Below are positions 27,915 through 36,600 of a stretch of 64,000 nucleotides of DNA, one piece after another. Position numbers and translations under genes: made by a program. Source of the DNA: Leptolyngbya sp. FACHB-60 (GTDB lineage Bacteria > Cyanobacteriota > Cyanobacteriia > Phormidesmidales > Phormidesmidaceae); the NCBI RefSeq assembly GCF_014695775.1, contig NZ_JACJOX010000074.1:17966-81965 (forward strand). Reading direction: 5' to 3'. Within the stretch, counting starts at the first letter, position 1. Each line of letters opens with the position of its first letter. The notes under the pieces are model-generated. The model was not told the origin of the DNA, did no database searches, and was given only the letters and a program-made list of their open reading frames with translations.

Positions 27915-28521
27915 AGGCCAGCACGCCGTTTAAGAAAATATCCGTCAGACATTCCGCCAGATCCTTCATCGCCTGGGGCGAGGCGGCTTCGTCGCCGAGG
28001 GTGTCTTGGCTAAAGCCTGCTACCGTAAACATGCCCAGAAATACTCGGGCCACCATGCGGGCGTTCATCGGTCGGTAGACGCCGCGATCCATCGCGGTTT
28101 GAAAGAATGCTTCGGCGACGTCGATCATTTTGCCGATCACTTCGGTTTGAATTTGCTCCCGCAGCTCGGGGTGGAACTGCGCCTCCATGAAGCACACCCG
28201 CATCAGGGCTGAGTTCTTTTGCAGGTTGAGCATGCGCCGCTGCATTACCTGACCGATCGCCTTGTAGCTAGCCATTTCGCTCAGCTCGGTTAGCAAGTCG
28301 GTCAAAATTTCGACCCAGCCCTGGCTGGCCACAGCCACAAGAATGGCCTTCTTATTCTCAAAATGACGAAATAGAGTGCCCTCGGCTACCCCAGCGGTCT
28401 GCGCCAGTTCGCGGGTGGTTGTGCCTCCGTAGCCATGCTTAGCAAACAGCTTTAGGGCCGCTTTTAGAATTTTGGTCTCCGTATCGGTTTCCGCAGGGGC
28501 GGTTTTGAAGAAAGGCACCAT
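27913..28521 (-). CDS. TetR/AcrR family transcriptional regulator
   Basis: About 202 residues from the ATG at 28521 (MVPFFKTAPAETDTETK); the frame is open to 28605, but the extra N-terminus is atypical. Residues ~15-62 are a TetR helix-turn-helix (ILKAALKLFAKHGYGGTTTR, then ELAQTAGVAEGTLFRHFENK). The helical C-terminal ligand domain has no recognised specificity. It converges on the GST gene and is tandem-oriented with the DUF4168 gene upstream; its target is unknown. Confidence 0.92.
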   Translation of the reverse strand: MVPFFKTAPAETDTETKILKAALKLFAKHGYGGTTTRELAQTAGVAEGTLFRHFENKKAILVAVASQGWVEILTDLLTELSEMASYKAIGQVMQRRMLNLQKNSALMRVCFMEAQFHPELREQIQTEVIGKMIDVAEAFFQTAMDRGVYRPMNARMVARVFLGMFTVAGFSQDTLGDEAASPQAMKDLAECLTDIFLNGVLA

Positions 28522-28666
28522 TACAAAAACCCTCAAGAGTAAGCACAGATCGGCTTCTGTGGCCCATTGTGCCCCCATTCCCCCAAAGCCCGGGGCCGGG
28601 TTCACATAACCTCATAAAACCTGAGATAACTACTCTTAAGGGTGTTGATTAATACTCTGACCAAAA

Positions 28667-29230
28667 CTAGTTGGCTGATTCAGCGGCGGCTAGGGTCTGC
28701 TTTACGATCGCATCGCTAATCTGCCGCTGTAGGGCAGTATCGTCGGCGGAGCGCTCCAGAATGCTGTTGAAAGTATCAATCGAAAGCCCGTCGGCCTCGA
28801 TCGCTTTTTCCATATCGCCTTCGGTGCTTTGACGAATGACGATGATGCGGTCTACAGCCGCTTTAAACTTTTTGTCGTCTTTTTTAGAAATTTTGGCTTT
28901 TTCAGCAATTTTAGCCATGTCTTCGGGGCCGTCGGCAGCACCGGTAAGCTGAGTCTCTGCGATCGCATTAAACCGCTCAATGGTCAGCCCTTCATCTTCT
29001 ACGGCTTTGGCCATCTCTCGCTCGGCCTGGAGGCGTAGGGTTTGCACCTGCTGGTAAACCTTGGCAAAGGTAGCAATGTCGGCGTCGCCAAGGGGTGCAC
29101 TGGCGTCAATCTCAGGCACTTCTACCACAGTGGCCTGGGCGAGCAGCGAGGATGATGGGCTGGCCCAAGCTGCCCCTGGGGTCAGCCATGCCAGCACTAT
29201 TAGTAGAGCAGCAACACAATATCTCACCAT
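28667..29230 (-). CDS. DUF4168 domain exported protein
   Basis: A 187-residue protein with a cleavable signal peptide (AALLIVLAWLTPGAAWA). The mature part contains two similar helical units (DADIATFAKVYQQVQTLR with EDEGLTIERFNAIAE, and IVIRQSTEGDMEKAIEADGL with SIDTFNSI), the DUF4168 pattern. It is probably periplasmic. AGGAG stands before the ATG. DUF4168 proteins are frequent in cyanobacteria and have no assigned function. Confidence 0.88.
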   Translation of the reverse strand: MVRYCVAALLIVLAWLTPGAAWASPSSSLLAQATVVEVPEIDASAPLGDADIATFAKVYQQVQTLRLQAEREMAKAVEDEGLTIERFNAIAETQLTGAADGPEDMAKIAEKAKISKKDDKKFKAAVDRIIVIRQSTEGDMEKAIEADGLSIDTFNSILERSADDTALQRQISDAIVKQTLAAAESAN

Positions 29231-29278
29231 AGCGGGGTCTCCTGATAACGCGAGTCGGCTTGGACAATCTTTCCTAGA

Positions 29279-30133
29279 CTAGCCCTTTGTTAGCACATCG
29301 GCATGATGGCGCAGATGGTCAGCCATAAAGGACGCCATAAAAAAGTAGCTGTGATCGTAGCCCGGCTGCATGCGTAAAACTAGGGGTTGTCCAGCCTCTT
29401 TGCAGGCGTCTGCAAAAACGTCGGGCAGCAGCTGGTTTTGCGCCAAAAAATTATCGGCGGTGCCCTGGTCGAGCAAAATGGTGCGACCGCGCTGAGGGTG
29501 AACTTTCACCAACTCCGTCGCATCGTAAGCCTTCCAGCTATCGGTGTCTGAGCCCAGATAGCCTGAGAATGCCTTCTGACCCCAGGGACATTGGGAAGGA
29601 GCGGCGATCGGCGCAAAGGCCGAGATCGATTTGAATAGGTCGGGGTTGCGCAAACCGCATACCAGCGCCCCGTGGCCCCCCATGGAGTGGCCAAAAATGC
29701 CCATGCGATCGAGCCGCACCGAAAATTCTTGGGCAACCAGTTCCGGCAGTTCCTGCACCACATAGCTGTACATAGAGTAGTTTTTTCTCCAGGGCGCTGC
29801 CGTGGCATCCACGTAGAACCCAGCTCCAATACCAAAGTCCCAAGCCTCCGGCTCATCGGGTATCCCTTCGCCGCGAGGGCTAGTGTCGGGGGCCACCAGC
29901 ATCAGCCCGTGCTCAGCGGCGTAGCGCTGCGCCCCAGCTTTAGAGGTGAAATTGTCTTCGGTGCAGGTTAAACCCGACAGGTAAAACAGCACTGGCACCG
30001 GACCAGTCTGCGCCTGGGGCGGCACAAACACCGCGAATCGCATCTCGCAGTTGCACACAGCCGATGGATGGCTGTAGTAGCCGACCGTGCCGCCAAAGCA
30101 GAAATGCTGATTATGGGGAGTTAGAGAAGACAT
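29279..30133 (-). CDS. fghA: S-formylglutathione hydrolase
   Basis: About 284 residues from the ATG at 30133 (MSSLTPHNQHFCFGG); the longer open frame upstream encodes low-complexity repeat sequence. Esterase D family alpha/beta-hydrolase: YLSGLTCTEDNFTSKAGAQR, the nucleophile in GIFGHSMGGHGALV, the catalytic Asp in LDQGTADNFL, and His in YDHSYFFMASF. It hydrolyses S-formylglutathione to formate and glutathione, the step after FrmA, encoded just upstream on the same strand. Confidence 0.96.
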   Translation of the reverse strand: MSSLTPHNQHFCFGGTVGYYSHPSAVCNCEMRFAVFVPPQAQTGPVPVLFYLSGLTCTEDNFTSKAGAQRYAAEHGLMLVAPDTSPRGEGIPDEPEAWDFGIGAGFYVDATAAPWRKNYSMYSYVVQELPELVAQEFSVRLDRMGIFGHSMGGHGALVCGLRNPDLFKSISAFAPIAAPSQCPWGQKAFSGYLGSDTDSWKAYDATELVKVHPQRGRTILLDQGTADNFLAQNQLLPDVFADACKEAGQPLVLRMQPGYDHSYFFMASFMADHLRHHADVLTKG

Positions 30134-30232
30134 GGGAGATAAGTAGGGGGTAGATGGGTAGGGGGTGGATGAGTGAGGCCGACCCACGCGTCTGTCCCGC
30201 ATCAAGCGAGGAGGTGTTTAACCTAGGAACTC

Positions 30233-30253
30233 GTAGGGTGGGCACTGCCCACC
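30233..30253. repeat. Dispersed palindrome, copy 1
   Basis: Bases 30233-30253 contain the 17-base odd palindrome GGTGGGCACTGCCCACC preceded by GTAG. The exact reverse complement of the 21-base unit occurs at 38874-38894. It lies between fghA and frmA. Confidence 0.8.
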
Positions 30254-30310
30254 ACCGAATACGCAATGGTATGAGACCCTTTTTCTACGGAAAAGATCTT
30301 CCGAGACGGC

Positions 30311-31420
30311 CTAAAACGTCACCACGCTGCGAATGCTCTCGCCCCGGTGCATGAGGTCGAAGGCGGTATTGATCTCATCTAGCGGTATGACGTGGGTAAT
30401 CAAGTCGTCGATGTTGATCTTGCCGTCCATATACCAATCGACAATTTTGGGTACATCAGTGCGCCCCCTGGCTCCACCAAAGGCAGTGCCCTTCCACTCC
30501 CGCCCGGTCACCAGCTGAAAGGGGCGGGTACTAATTTCTTCACCCGCGGCGGCGACACCGACAATGACGCTGACGCCCCAGCCCTTGTGGCAGCACTCTA
30601 ACGCCTGGCGCATCAAATTCACATTGCCCACGCACTCAAAGCTATAGTCGGCCCCACCGCCCGTGAGTTCCACCAGGTGGGCCACCAGGTCGCCTTCAAC
30701 CTCCTTAGGGTTGACGAAGTGGGTCATGCCGAACTTAGTGGCCAATTCTTGACGGTTGGGGTTGATGTCAACGCCGATGATTTTGTTGGCCCCCACCATA
30801 CGGCAGCCCTGAATGACGTTGAGGCCAATGCCGCCTAGACCAAACACCACCACGTTGGCCCCTGGCTCTACCTTGGCGGTGTTGATCACCGCGCCCAGAC
30901 CGGTGGTGACACCGCAGCCGATGTAGCAGACTTTCTCAAACGGGGCATCGGAGCGAATTTTGGCCAGGGCGATCTCGGGTACCACCGTGTAGTTCGAGAA
31001 CGTGGAGGTGCCCATGTAGTGAAACAGCGGCTCGCCACCCAGGGAAAATCTGCTGCTGCCATCAGGCATGAGACCCCGCCCCTGGGTGAGGCGGATGGCC
31101 TGGCAGAGGTTGGTCTTAAAGCTGAGGCAGTATTCGCACTGACGGCACTCAGGTACATAGAGCGGAATCACGTGATCGCCGGGCTTGAGGCTGGTGACGC
31201 CAGGGCCGACTTCGGCCACCACCCCAGCTCCCTCATGACCTAGAACAGCCGGAAACAACCCTTCAGGATCTTTGCCAGAGAGGGTGTAGGCATCGGTGTG
31301 GCAAATGCCAGTGGCTTTGATTTCGACTAGCACTTCACCCTCGCGAGGCCCCTCTAGCTGAACGGTTTCAATAGTCAGGGGTTGACCAGGGCCAAGGGCA
31401 ACGGCGGCTCTAACATCCAC
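30311..31420 (-). CDS. frmA: S-(hydroxymethyl)glutathione dehydrogenase (class III alcohol dehydrogenase)
   Basis: A 369-residue zinc enzyme, full length. It oxidises the formaldehyde-glutathione adduct with NAD. Catalytic zinc ligands are visible in ATGICHTDAYTLSG and LGHEGAGVV. Four structural zinc cysteines lie in CRQCEYCLSFKTNLC. The NAD fold has VFGLGGIGLNVIQG. AAAGGAG stands upstream of the ATG. It is followed at ~180 bp by S-formylglutathione hydrolase, giving a complete glutathione-dependent formaldehyde detoxification pair. Confidence 0.97.
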   Translation of the reverse strand: MDVRAAVALGPGQPLTIETVQLEGPREGEVLVEIKATGICHTDAYTLSGKDPEGLFPAVLGHEGAGVVAEVGPGVTSLKPGDHVIPLYVPECRQCEYCLSFKTNLCQAIRLTQGRGLMPDGSSRFSLGGEPLFHYMGTSTFSNYTVVPEIALAKIRSDAPFEKVCYIGCGVTTGLGAVINTAKVEPGANVVVFGLGGIGLNVIQGCRMVGANKIIGVDINPNRQELATKFGMTHFVNPKEVEGDLVAHLVELTGGGADYSFECVGNVNLMRQALECCHKGWGVSVIVGVAAAGEEISTRPFQLVTGREWKGTAFGGARGRTDVPKIVDWYMDGKINIDDLITHVIPLDEINTAFDLMHRGESIRSVVTF

Positions 31421-31726
31421 GGGCGAGATCTCCTTTGGGGCAGTTGAAACGGTGGCGTGGGTGCCAAGCGCAAAATTCTACAGGCTGTCGCTGGGTACCT
31501 ACGCATATCATACGAATCTGCAATTTGGCTGACTGGGCAAAGGTCTGAGACCGGTTCACCTGAGCCATTGCAACACCTTAGTCAGCTTACCGACTTTGCG
31601 CCGCTTAGGCTATGTGTCAGCTTTCTTAGACATAGCTCAGCACAATGACCGATGTGAGGCTAGACGGTTGCTGTGGTCCTTAGGCCGTGGGCATCTTGAG
31701 CGCATCATGCTTTCTGCATCTACGAT
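31421..31726. other. Intergenic region between divergent frmA and prepilin genes
   Basis: About 305 bp. It must hold both promoters. A small inverted repeat CTATGT/ACATAG is present near 31610-31634. A short rightward open frame shows no family features. Nothing else recognised. Confidence 0.4.
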
Positions 31727-32287
31727 ATGACTCAACTCTTGCGGCGGGCGCACAGACCGCTCTGTAGACAGGCTAACTCTGCTGGGTTTACGCTGATTGA
31801 AGGATTGATTGTGGTGGTGATTGTGGGGCTGATGGCGGCGATCGCAGCCCCCTCATGGTTTGGATTTGTGCAGCAGCGCAAAATCAACGCCACCCGAGAT
31901 ATGGTCTATCACGCGCTAAGAGCTACCCAGGCCGATGCCATGCAGCACCGCCACGATCGACGCTTCAGCATTCGCGAGCACAACGGGCGTATTGAGTGGG
32001 CCAGCCATCCCGAGTCAACTCTGCCAGCCCAGGTCGTTGTCTGGCAACCACTAGAGGAGGGCGTGGGGTTAGCCAACATTGATAACACTCTGGTCAAAAC
32101 AGGTGCGATTCACTATGCCAAGTTTGATATGCACGGCAATGTGAAAGGCCAACTTGGCACCGTTACGGTGGCCATGTCAGGAAACCAACAGACTCACCGC
32201 TGTGTAGTGGTTTCTACCCTGATTGGAGCCATGCGCAAAGGCGAGGGGCATACCCAAGCAAACGGCAACGGACGCTTCTGTTATTAA
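31727..32287 (+). CDS. Type IV prepilin-like protein (GspH/FimT type)
   Basis: A 186-residue protein with a long basic leader (RRAHRPLCRQANSAG) and a class III prepilin peptidase site, G followed by FTLIEGLIVVVIVGLM, with the essential Glu at +5 of the mature protein. The segment continues AAIAAPSWFGFVQQRKI, typical of pseudopilins of the GspH/FimT group. It is likely a minor pilin in type IV pilus assembly or DNA uptake. No other pilus genes are adjacent, so it is an orphan. The mature C-terminal domain contains a single cysteine pair (HRCVV...GRFCY). Confidence 0.88.
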   Translation: MTQLLRRAHRPLCRQANSAGFTLIEGLIVVVIVGLMAAIAAPSWFGFVQQRKINATRDMVYHALRATQADAMQHRHDRRFSIREHNGRIEWASHPESTLPAQVVVWQPLEEGVGLANIDNTLVKTGAIHYAKFDMHGNVKGQLGTVTVAMSGNQQTHRCVVVSTLIGAMRKGEGHTQANGNGRFCY

Positions 32288-32356
32288 CCTCTCCCCCCAC
32301 TTGGAGCAAAACCGAGTTTAATAGGTTAGCGTCATGACATGCTTAGGAGTGAGTGA

Positions 32357-32548
32357 ATGCCAGAAAGAAATGAGGGGTGGTACGTGATTCAGGCCGCAGA
32401 CGGCACCTGCAACGTGCTGTCTGCCGAGAGCATCAGCCGGGAGCGACTTCAGGAGCATCGCCCCATGTGGGGGCCCTACGCCACCCAGCAGGAAGCCATT
32501 ACCCGCCGGGTGGGGTTGATTCGCAGCGGCAAATGCGAGCCTGCCTAA
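32357..32548 (+). CDS. Small conserved cyanobacterial protein
   Basis: A 63-residue protein (MPERNEGWYVIQAADGTCNV) preceded by AGGAG at 32345-32349. It resembles small cyanobacterial proteins with a WYVI start and a WGPYATQQEAITRRVGLIRSG tail. Soluble, no membrane segment, function unknown. Gene spacing and ribosome-binding site support expression. Confidence 0.7.
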   Translation: MPERNEGWYVIQAADGTCNVLSAESISRERLQEHRPMWGPYATQQEAITRRVGLIRSGKCEPA

Positions 32549-32564
32549 AGAGACACTACATACC

Positions 32565-33518
32565 CTAGGCGGCAGTTCGGCCCCGCAGCGAGTCATAGCT
32601 CTGCAAAAACCAGGCGTAAGTCTGCTCAATACCGGTTTTGAGGTCAGTTTTGGCCTGCCAGCCCGCTGCGTTGAGGCGCGAGACGTCGAGCAGTTTGCGC
32701 GGGGTGCCGTCAGGCTTTGTGGTATCAAATGCTAGCTCGCCTTCATAGCCGACCACGGCTTTCATGGTGAGAGCCAGTTCTTTGATCGAAACCTCTTGCC
32801 CGGTGCCAACGTTGACGAAATCTACGTCGTTGTAGTTGTTCATCAAAAACACCAAGGCGTCGGCCAGGTCATCAACATACAAAAACTCGCGTAGGGGGGT
32901 GCCGGTGCCCCACACGGTGACGGTCGGGTCGCCGTTGACCTTGGCCTCGTGGAACTTGCGCATCAGCGCGGGCAGCACGTGGGAGTTGGCCAGATCAAAG
33001 TTGTCGTTGAGGCCGTAGAGATTGGTGGGCATGGCCGAGATAAAGCTCACCCCATACTGGCGGCAGTAGTTTTCGCAGAGCTTGAGGCCAGCAATTTTGG
33101 CGATCGCATAGGGCTCATTGGTCGGCTCTAGAAAACCCGTCAGCAGGTAGTCTTCTTTCATTGGCTGAGGGCAGAGCTTGGGGTAAATGCAGGATGATCC
33201 CAAGAACAGCAGTTTTTGCGCCCCGTGCTGGTAGGCGCTGTGGATGATGTTGGCCTCAATCATCAAATTGTCGTAGAGAAACTCAGCTCGGTAGGTGTTG
33301 TTGGCGTGAATGCCGCCCACTTTGGCCGCCGCTAGAAAAACATAGTCGGGCTTTTCTTGGGCAAAGAACTCATCTACCGCTGCCTGGCTGCGCAGGTCGA
33401 GCTCTTGGCTAGAGCGTAGCACTAAATTTTCATAGCCCTGAGCCTTAAGGGTTCTCACCAAGGCGCTGCCCACCAGGCCACGGGAACCCGCTACATAGAT
33501 CTTAGATTGAGTATCCAT
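32565..33518 (-). CDS. fcl: GDP-L-fucose synthase
   Basis: A 317-residue short-chain dehydrogenase that epimerises and reduces GDP-4-keto-6-deoxymannose to GDP-L-fucose. Seen: NADP fold YVAGSRGLVGSALVRTL, the family signature FLGSSCIYPKLCPQPMKE, the catalytic YAIAKIAGLKLCENY (YxxxK), and AMPTNLYGLNDNFD. It usually pairs with GDP-mannose 4,6-dehydratase (gmd), which is not in this window. It provides sugar for surface polysaccharide. Confidence 0.96.
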   Translation of the reverse strand: MDTQSKIYVAGSRGLVGSALVRTLKAQGYENLVLRSSQELDLRSQAAVDEFFAQEKPDYVFLAAAKVGGIHANNTYRAEFLYDNLMIEANIIHSAYQHGAQKLLFLGSSCIYPKLCPQPMKEDYLLTGFLEPTNEPYAIAKIAGLKLCENYCRQYGVSFISAMPTNLYGLNDNFDLANSHVLPALMRKFHEAKVNGDPTVTVWGTGTPLREFLYVDDLADALVFLMNNYNDVDFVNVGTGQEVSIKELALTMKAVVGYEGELAFDTTKPDGTPRKLLDVSRLNAAGWQAKTDLKTGIEQTYAWFLQSYDSLRGRTAA

Positions 33519-33688
33519 AGGATTGAGCTCAGATAAAAATTACGCGAGAACTAAACGCAGATGGCCTATCCCCATTGCTACGAGTCTGACATCGGGAGTC
33601 TGCCAACGACAACTGCCCGCTCGCCGAGTTTAGCGGTAGTTCACAATGGGGGCTGAGGCCCATCCCAAGTTTCTCACTCCTTTGCGCC

Positions 33689-36600
33689 ATGACCCTACCG
33701 TCCCTGCCCAACCGCTGGCAATTTTGGATCGATCGCGGCGGCACCTTTACCGACATTGTGGCCCGCCGCCCCGATGGGCAAATTATCGTCCATAAGCTGC
33801 TGTCCGAAAACCCCGATCGCTACGCCGACGCCCCCATCCAGGGTATGCGCGATCTGTTGGAGCTAAGGGCAGGGGAAATGATTCCTGCTGAGATGATCGA
33901 GTCGGTAAAGATGGGCACGACGGTGGCGACCAATGCGCTACTGGAGCGCAAGGGCGATCGCACCCTCCTCATCACCACCCAGGGCTTTAAGGATGCTCTG
34001 CGCATCGGCTATCAAAACCGCCCCAACATCTTTGCCCGCCACATTGAACTGCCCGAAATGCTCTATGAGCAGGTGATCGAGGTCAACGAACGCCTTAGCG
34101 CCCAAGGCGAGGTGCTGGTTCCTTTGTGTGCAGAGGAAGAAGCACGGCTGATCCAGGAGCTTCAGCGAACCTACAATGCTGGAATTCGGGCCTGTGCGAT
34201 CGTGCTCATGCACAGCTATCGTTATCCCGCCCACGAGCTGCGCTTGGGGGAACTTGCCCGCCAAGTCGGCTTTACCCAAATCTCCCTCTCTCATCAGGTA
34301 AGTCCGTTAATCAAGCTTGTCAGCCGAGGCGATACAACCGTGGTGGATGCCTACCTGTCGCCCATTCTGCGACGGTATGTAGATCGGGTGGCGGAGCAGT
34401 TAAGAGAGGGGAAGATGGGGGAGATGGGGGAGAACAATCAATCCAACACTTCCTTATTTTCCCTACCTTCCCCATCCTCCCCACCCCCTCCGCGCCTCAT
34501 GTTCATGCAATCCAACGGTGGCCTAACGGATGCGGCGCTGTTTCAGGGCAAAGACAGCATTCTCTCTGGCCCCGCCGGGGGCGTGGTAGGGGCGGTGCAG
34601 ACCAGCCGACAAGCCGGGTACGCTCGCATCATCGGCTTTGACATGGGCGGTACCTCAACAGATGTGTCGCACTATCGAGGCGAGTACGAGCGCACTTTTG
34701 AGACCGAGGTGGCCGGGGTGCGGCTGCGGGCACCGATGATGGCAATTCACACCGTGGCGGCAGGGGGTGGCTCAATCGTGAGCTTTGACGGCAGCCGCTA
34801 CCGGGTGGGGCCAGAGTCGGCGGGGGCCTATCCGGGGCCGGCCGGCTATCGCCACGGCGGGCCGCTGACGGTGACTGACTGCAACGTGATGGTGGGCAAA
34901 CTCCAGCCCGAGTTTTTCCCCCATGTGTTTGGGCCGAAGGGAGATCTGCCCCTGGATACGGCGGTGGTGCGCGAGCAGTTTGCGGCCCTGGTGGAGGAAA
35001 TCCACGCTGCCACTGGGGTTGCTCGCAGCCCTGAACAGGTCGCCGCTGGATTCCTCGCCATTGCAGTCGAAAAAATGGCCAACGCTATTAAAAAGATTTC
35101 CGTACAGCGGGGATACGATGTCTCAGACTACGTGCTGTGCAGCTTTGGTGGGGCCGGGGGCCAGCACGCCTGCCTGATCGCCGATGCCCTGGGCATGACC
35201 GAGGTGTTTCTGCATCCCTATGCGGGGGTGCTGTCGGCCTACGGAATGGGCCTGGCCGATGTCAGGTCGCTGAATGAGCAATCCGTCGAGCTGCCGCTGG
35301 ATGAGAAGACACTACCCCAGATTCAGCAGGTGGTGGAGTCTTTAGCTGGCAAGGGATTGGAGGAACTGCGGCAGCAGGGGTTTGAGCCCCTCTCCCCTAG
35401 AGGGGGACAAGAGGATTCAAAATTTAAAGTTTCTCCTCTGGAGACGCTACGCGAACAAAACTCGAAATTGCCCCAGGTTTTGCCTCGACTGTTGCTGAAG
35501 TACGAAGGGACGGATTCTGTACTGGCGGTAGATTTTGCTGGGGTGGAGGCAATGCGATCGCAGTTCACCACCCTGCACCGTCAGCGCTACGGTTTCGCCC
35601 AGGAAAATAAAACTCTCATCGTCGATACTGCTGCCGTCGAAGTCATTGCCCAAACCCATAGCCCTGACGAACCCGACATTCACAAGCCTCGCACCACGCC
35701 GCTTACGCCTAAAACCAGCATTTCTGTCTACACTGCCAACACCTGGTATGACACTCCTATCTACCACCGCGACGATCTGTGTCCGGGGGATGCGATCGCC
35801 GGCCCCGCCCTCATCATCGAATCGACTGGAACCAATGTTGTAGAACCCGGATGGAAGGCAACGCTGACAGCAAAGGGGCATTTGATATTGAACAAGGAAG
35901 CTAAAAGTCAGGAGTCAGGAACTCAAAATTCACAATTCAAAATTCAAAGTTTCTCTACCACGGACACCAGCTCCGCCCCATCCCCGCCTGACCCCGTGCT
36001 GCTTGAAATCTTCAACAACCTCTTCCGCGCCGTAGCCGAAGAGATGGGGATCACGCTGCAAAATACCAGCTACTCGGTCAACATTAAAGAGCGGCTAGAT
36101 TTTTCCTGCGCGCTGTTTGACCAGCAGGGGCAGCTCGTGGCCAATGCGCCCCACATTCCTGTGCACCTGGGGTCGATGGGCGAAAGCGTGCGGAGTTTGA
36201 TCGAGGCCAAGGGCGCTGACCTCAAACCGGGTGATGTCTACCTACAAAACAACCCCTACAACGGCGGCACCCACCTGCCCGATATCACGGTGATAACGCC
36301 GGTTTTTTTGGAAGCAAGAAAAACGGAAGAAGAAAGAGAGAAAACCGAAACTCAAAATTCAAAATTCAAAATTTCTCCTCCGGAGATGCTACGCGAACAA
36401 AACTCACATCCCTCTCCTGCTTTCTACGTCGCTTCTCGCGGTCACCACGCCGACATTGGCGGCATCACCCCTGGCTCTATGCCGTCGAACAGCACCTCAA
36501 TTGAGGAAGAGGGAGTGCTGCTTGACAACGTGCAGCTGGTGGATCAGGGGCGGTTTTTGGAAGCTGAACTTTTGAAAATTTTGACGACTGCCACTTATCC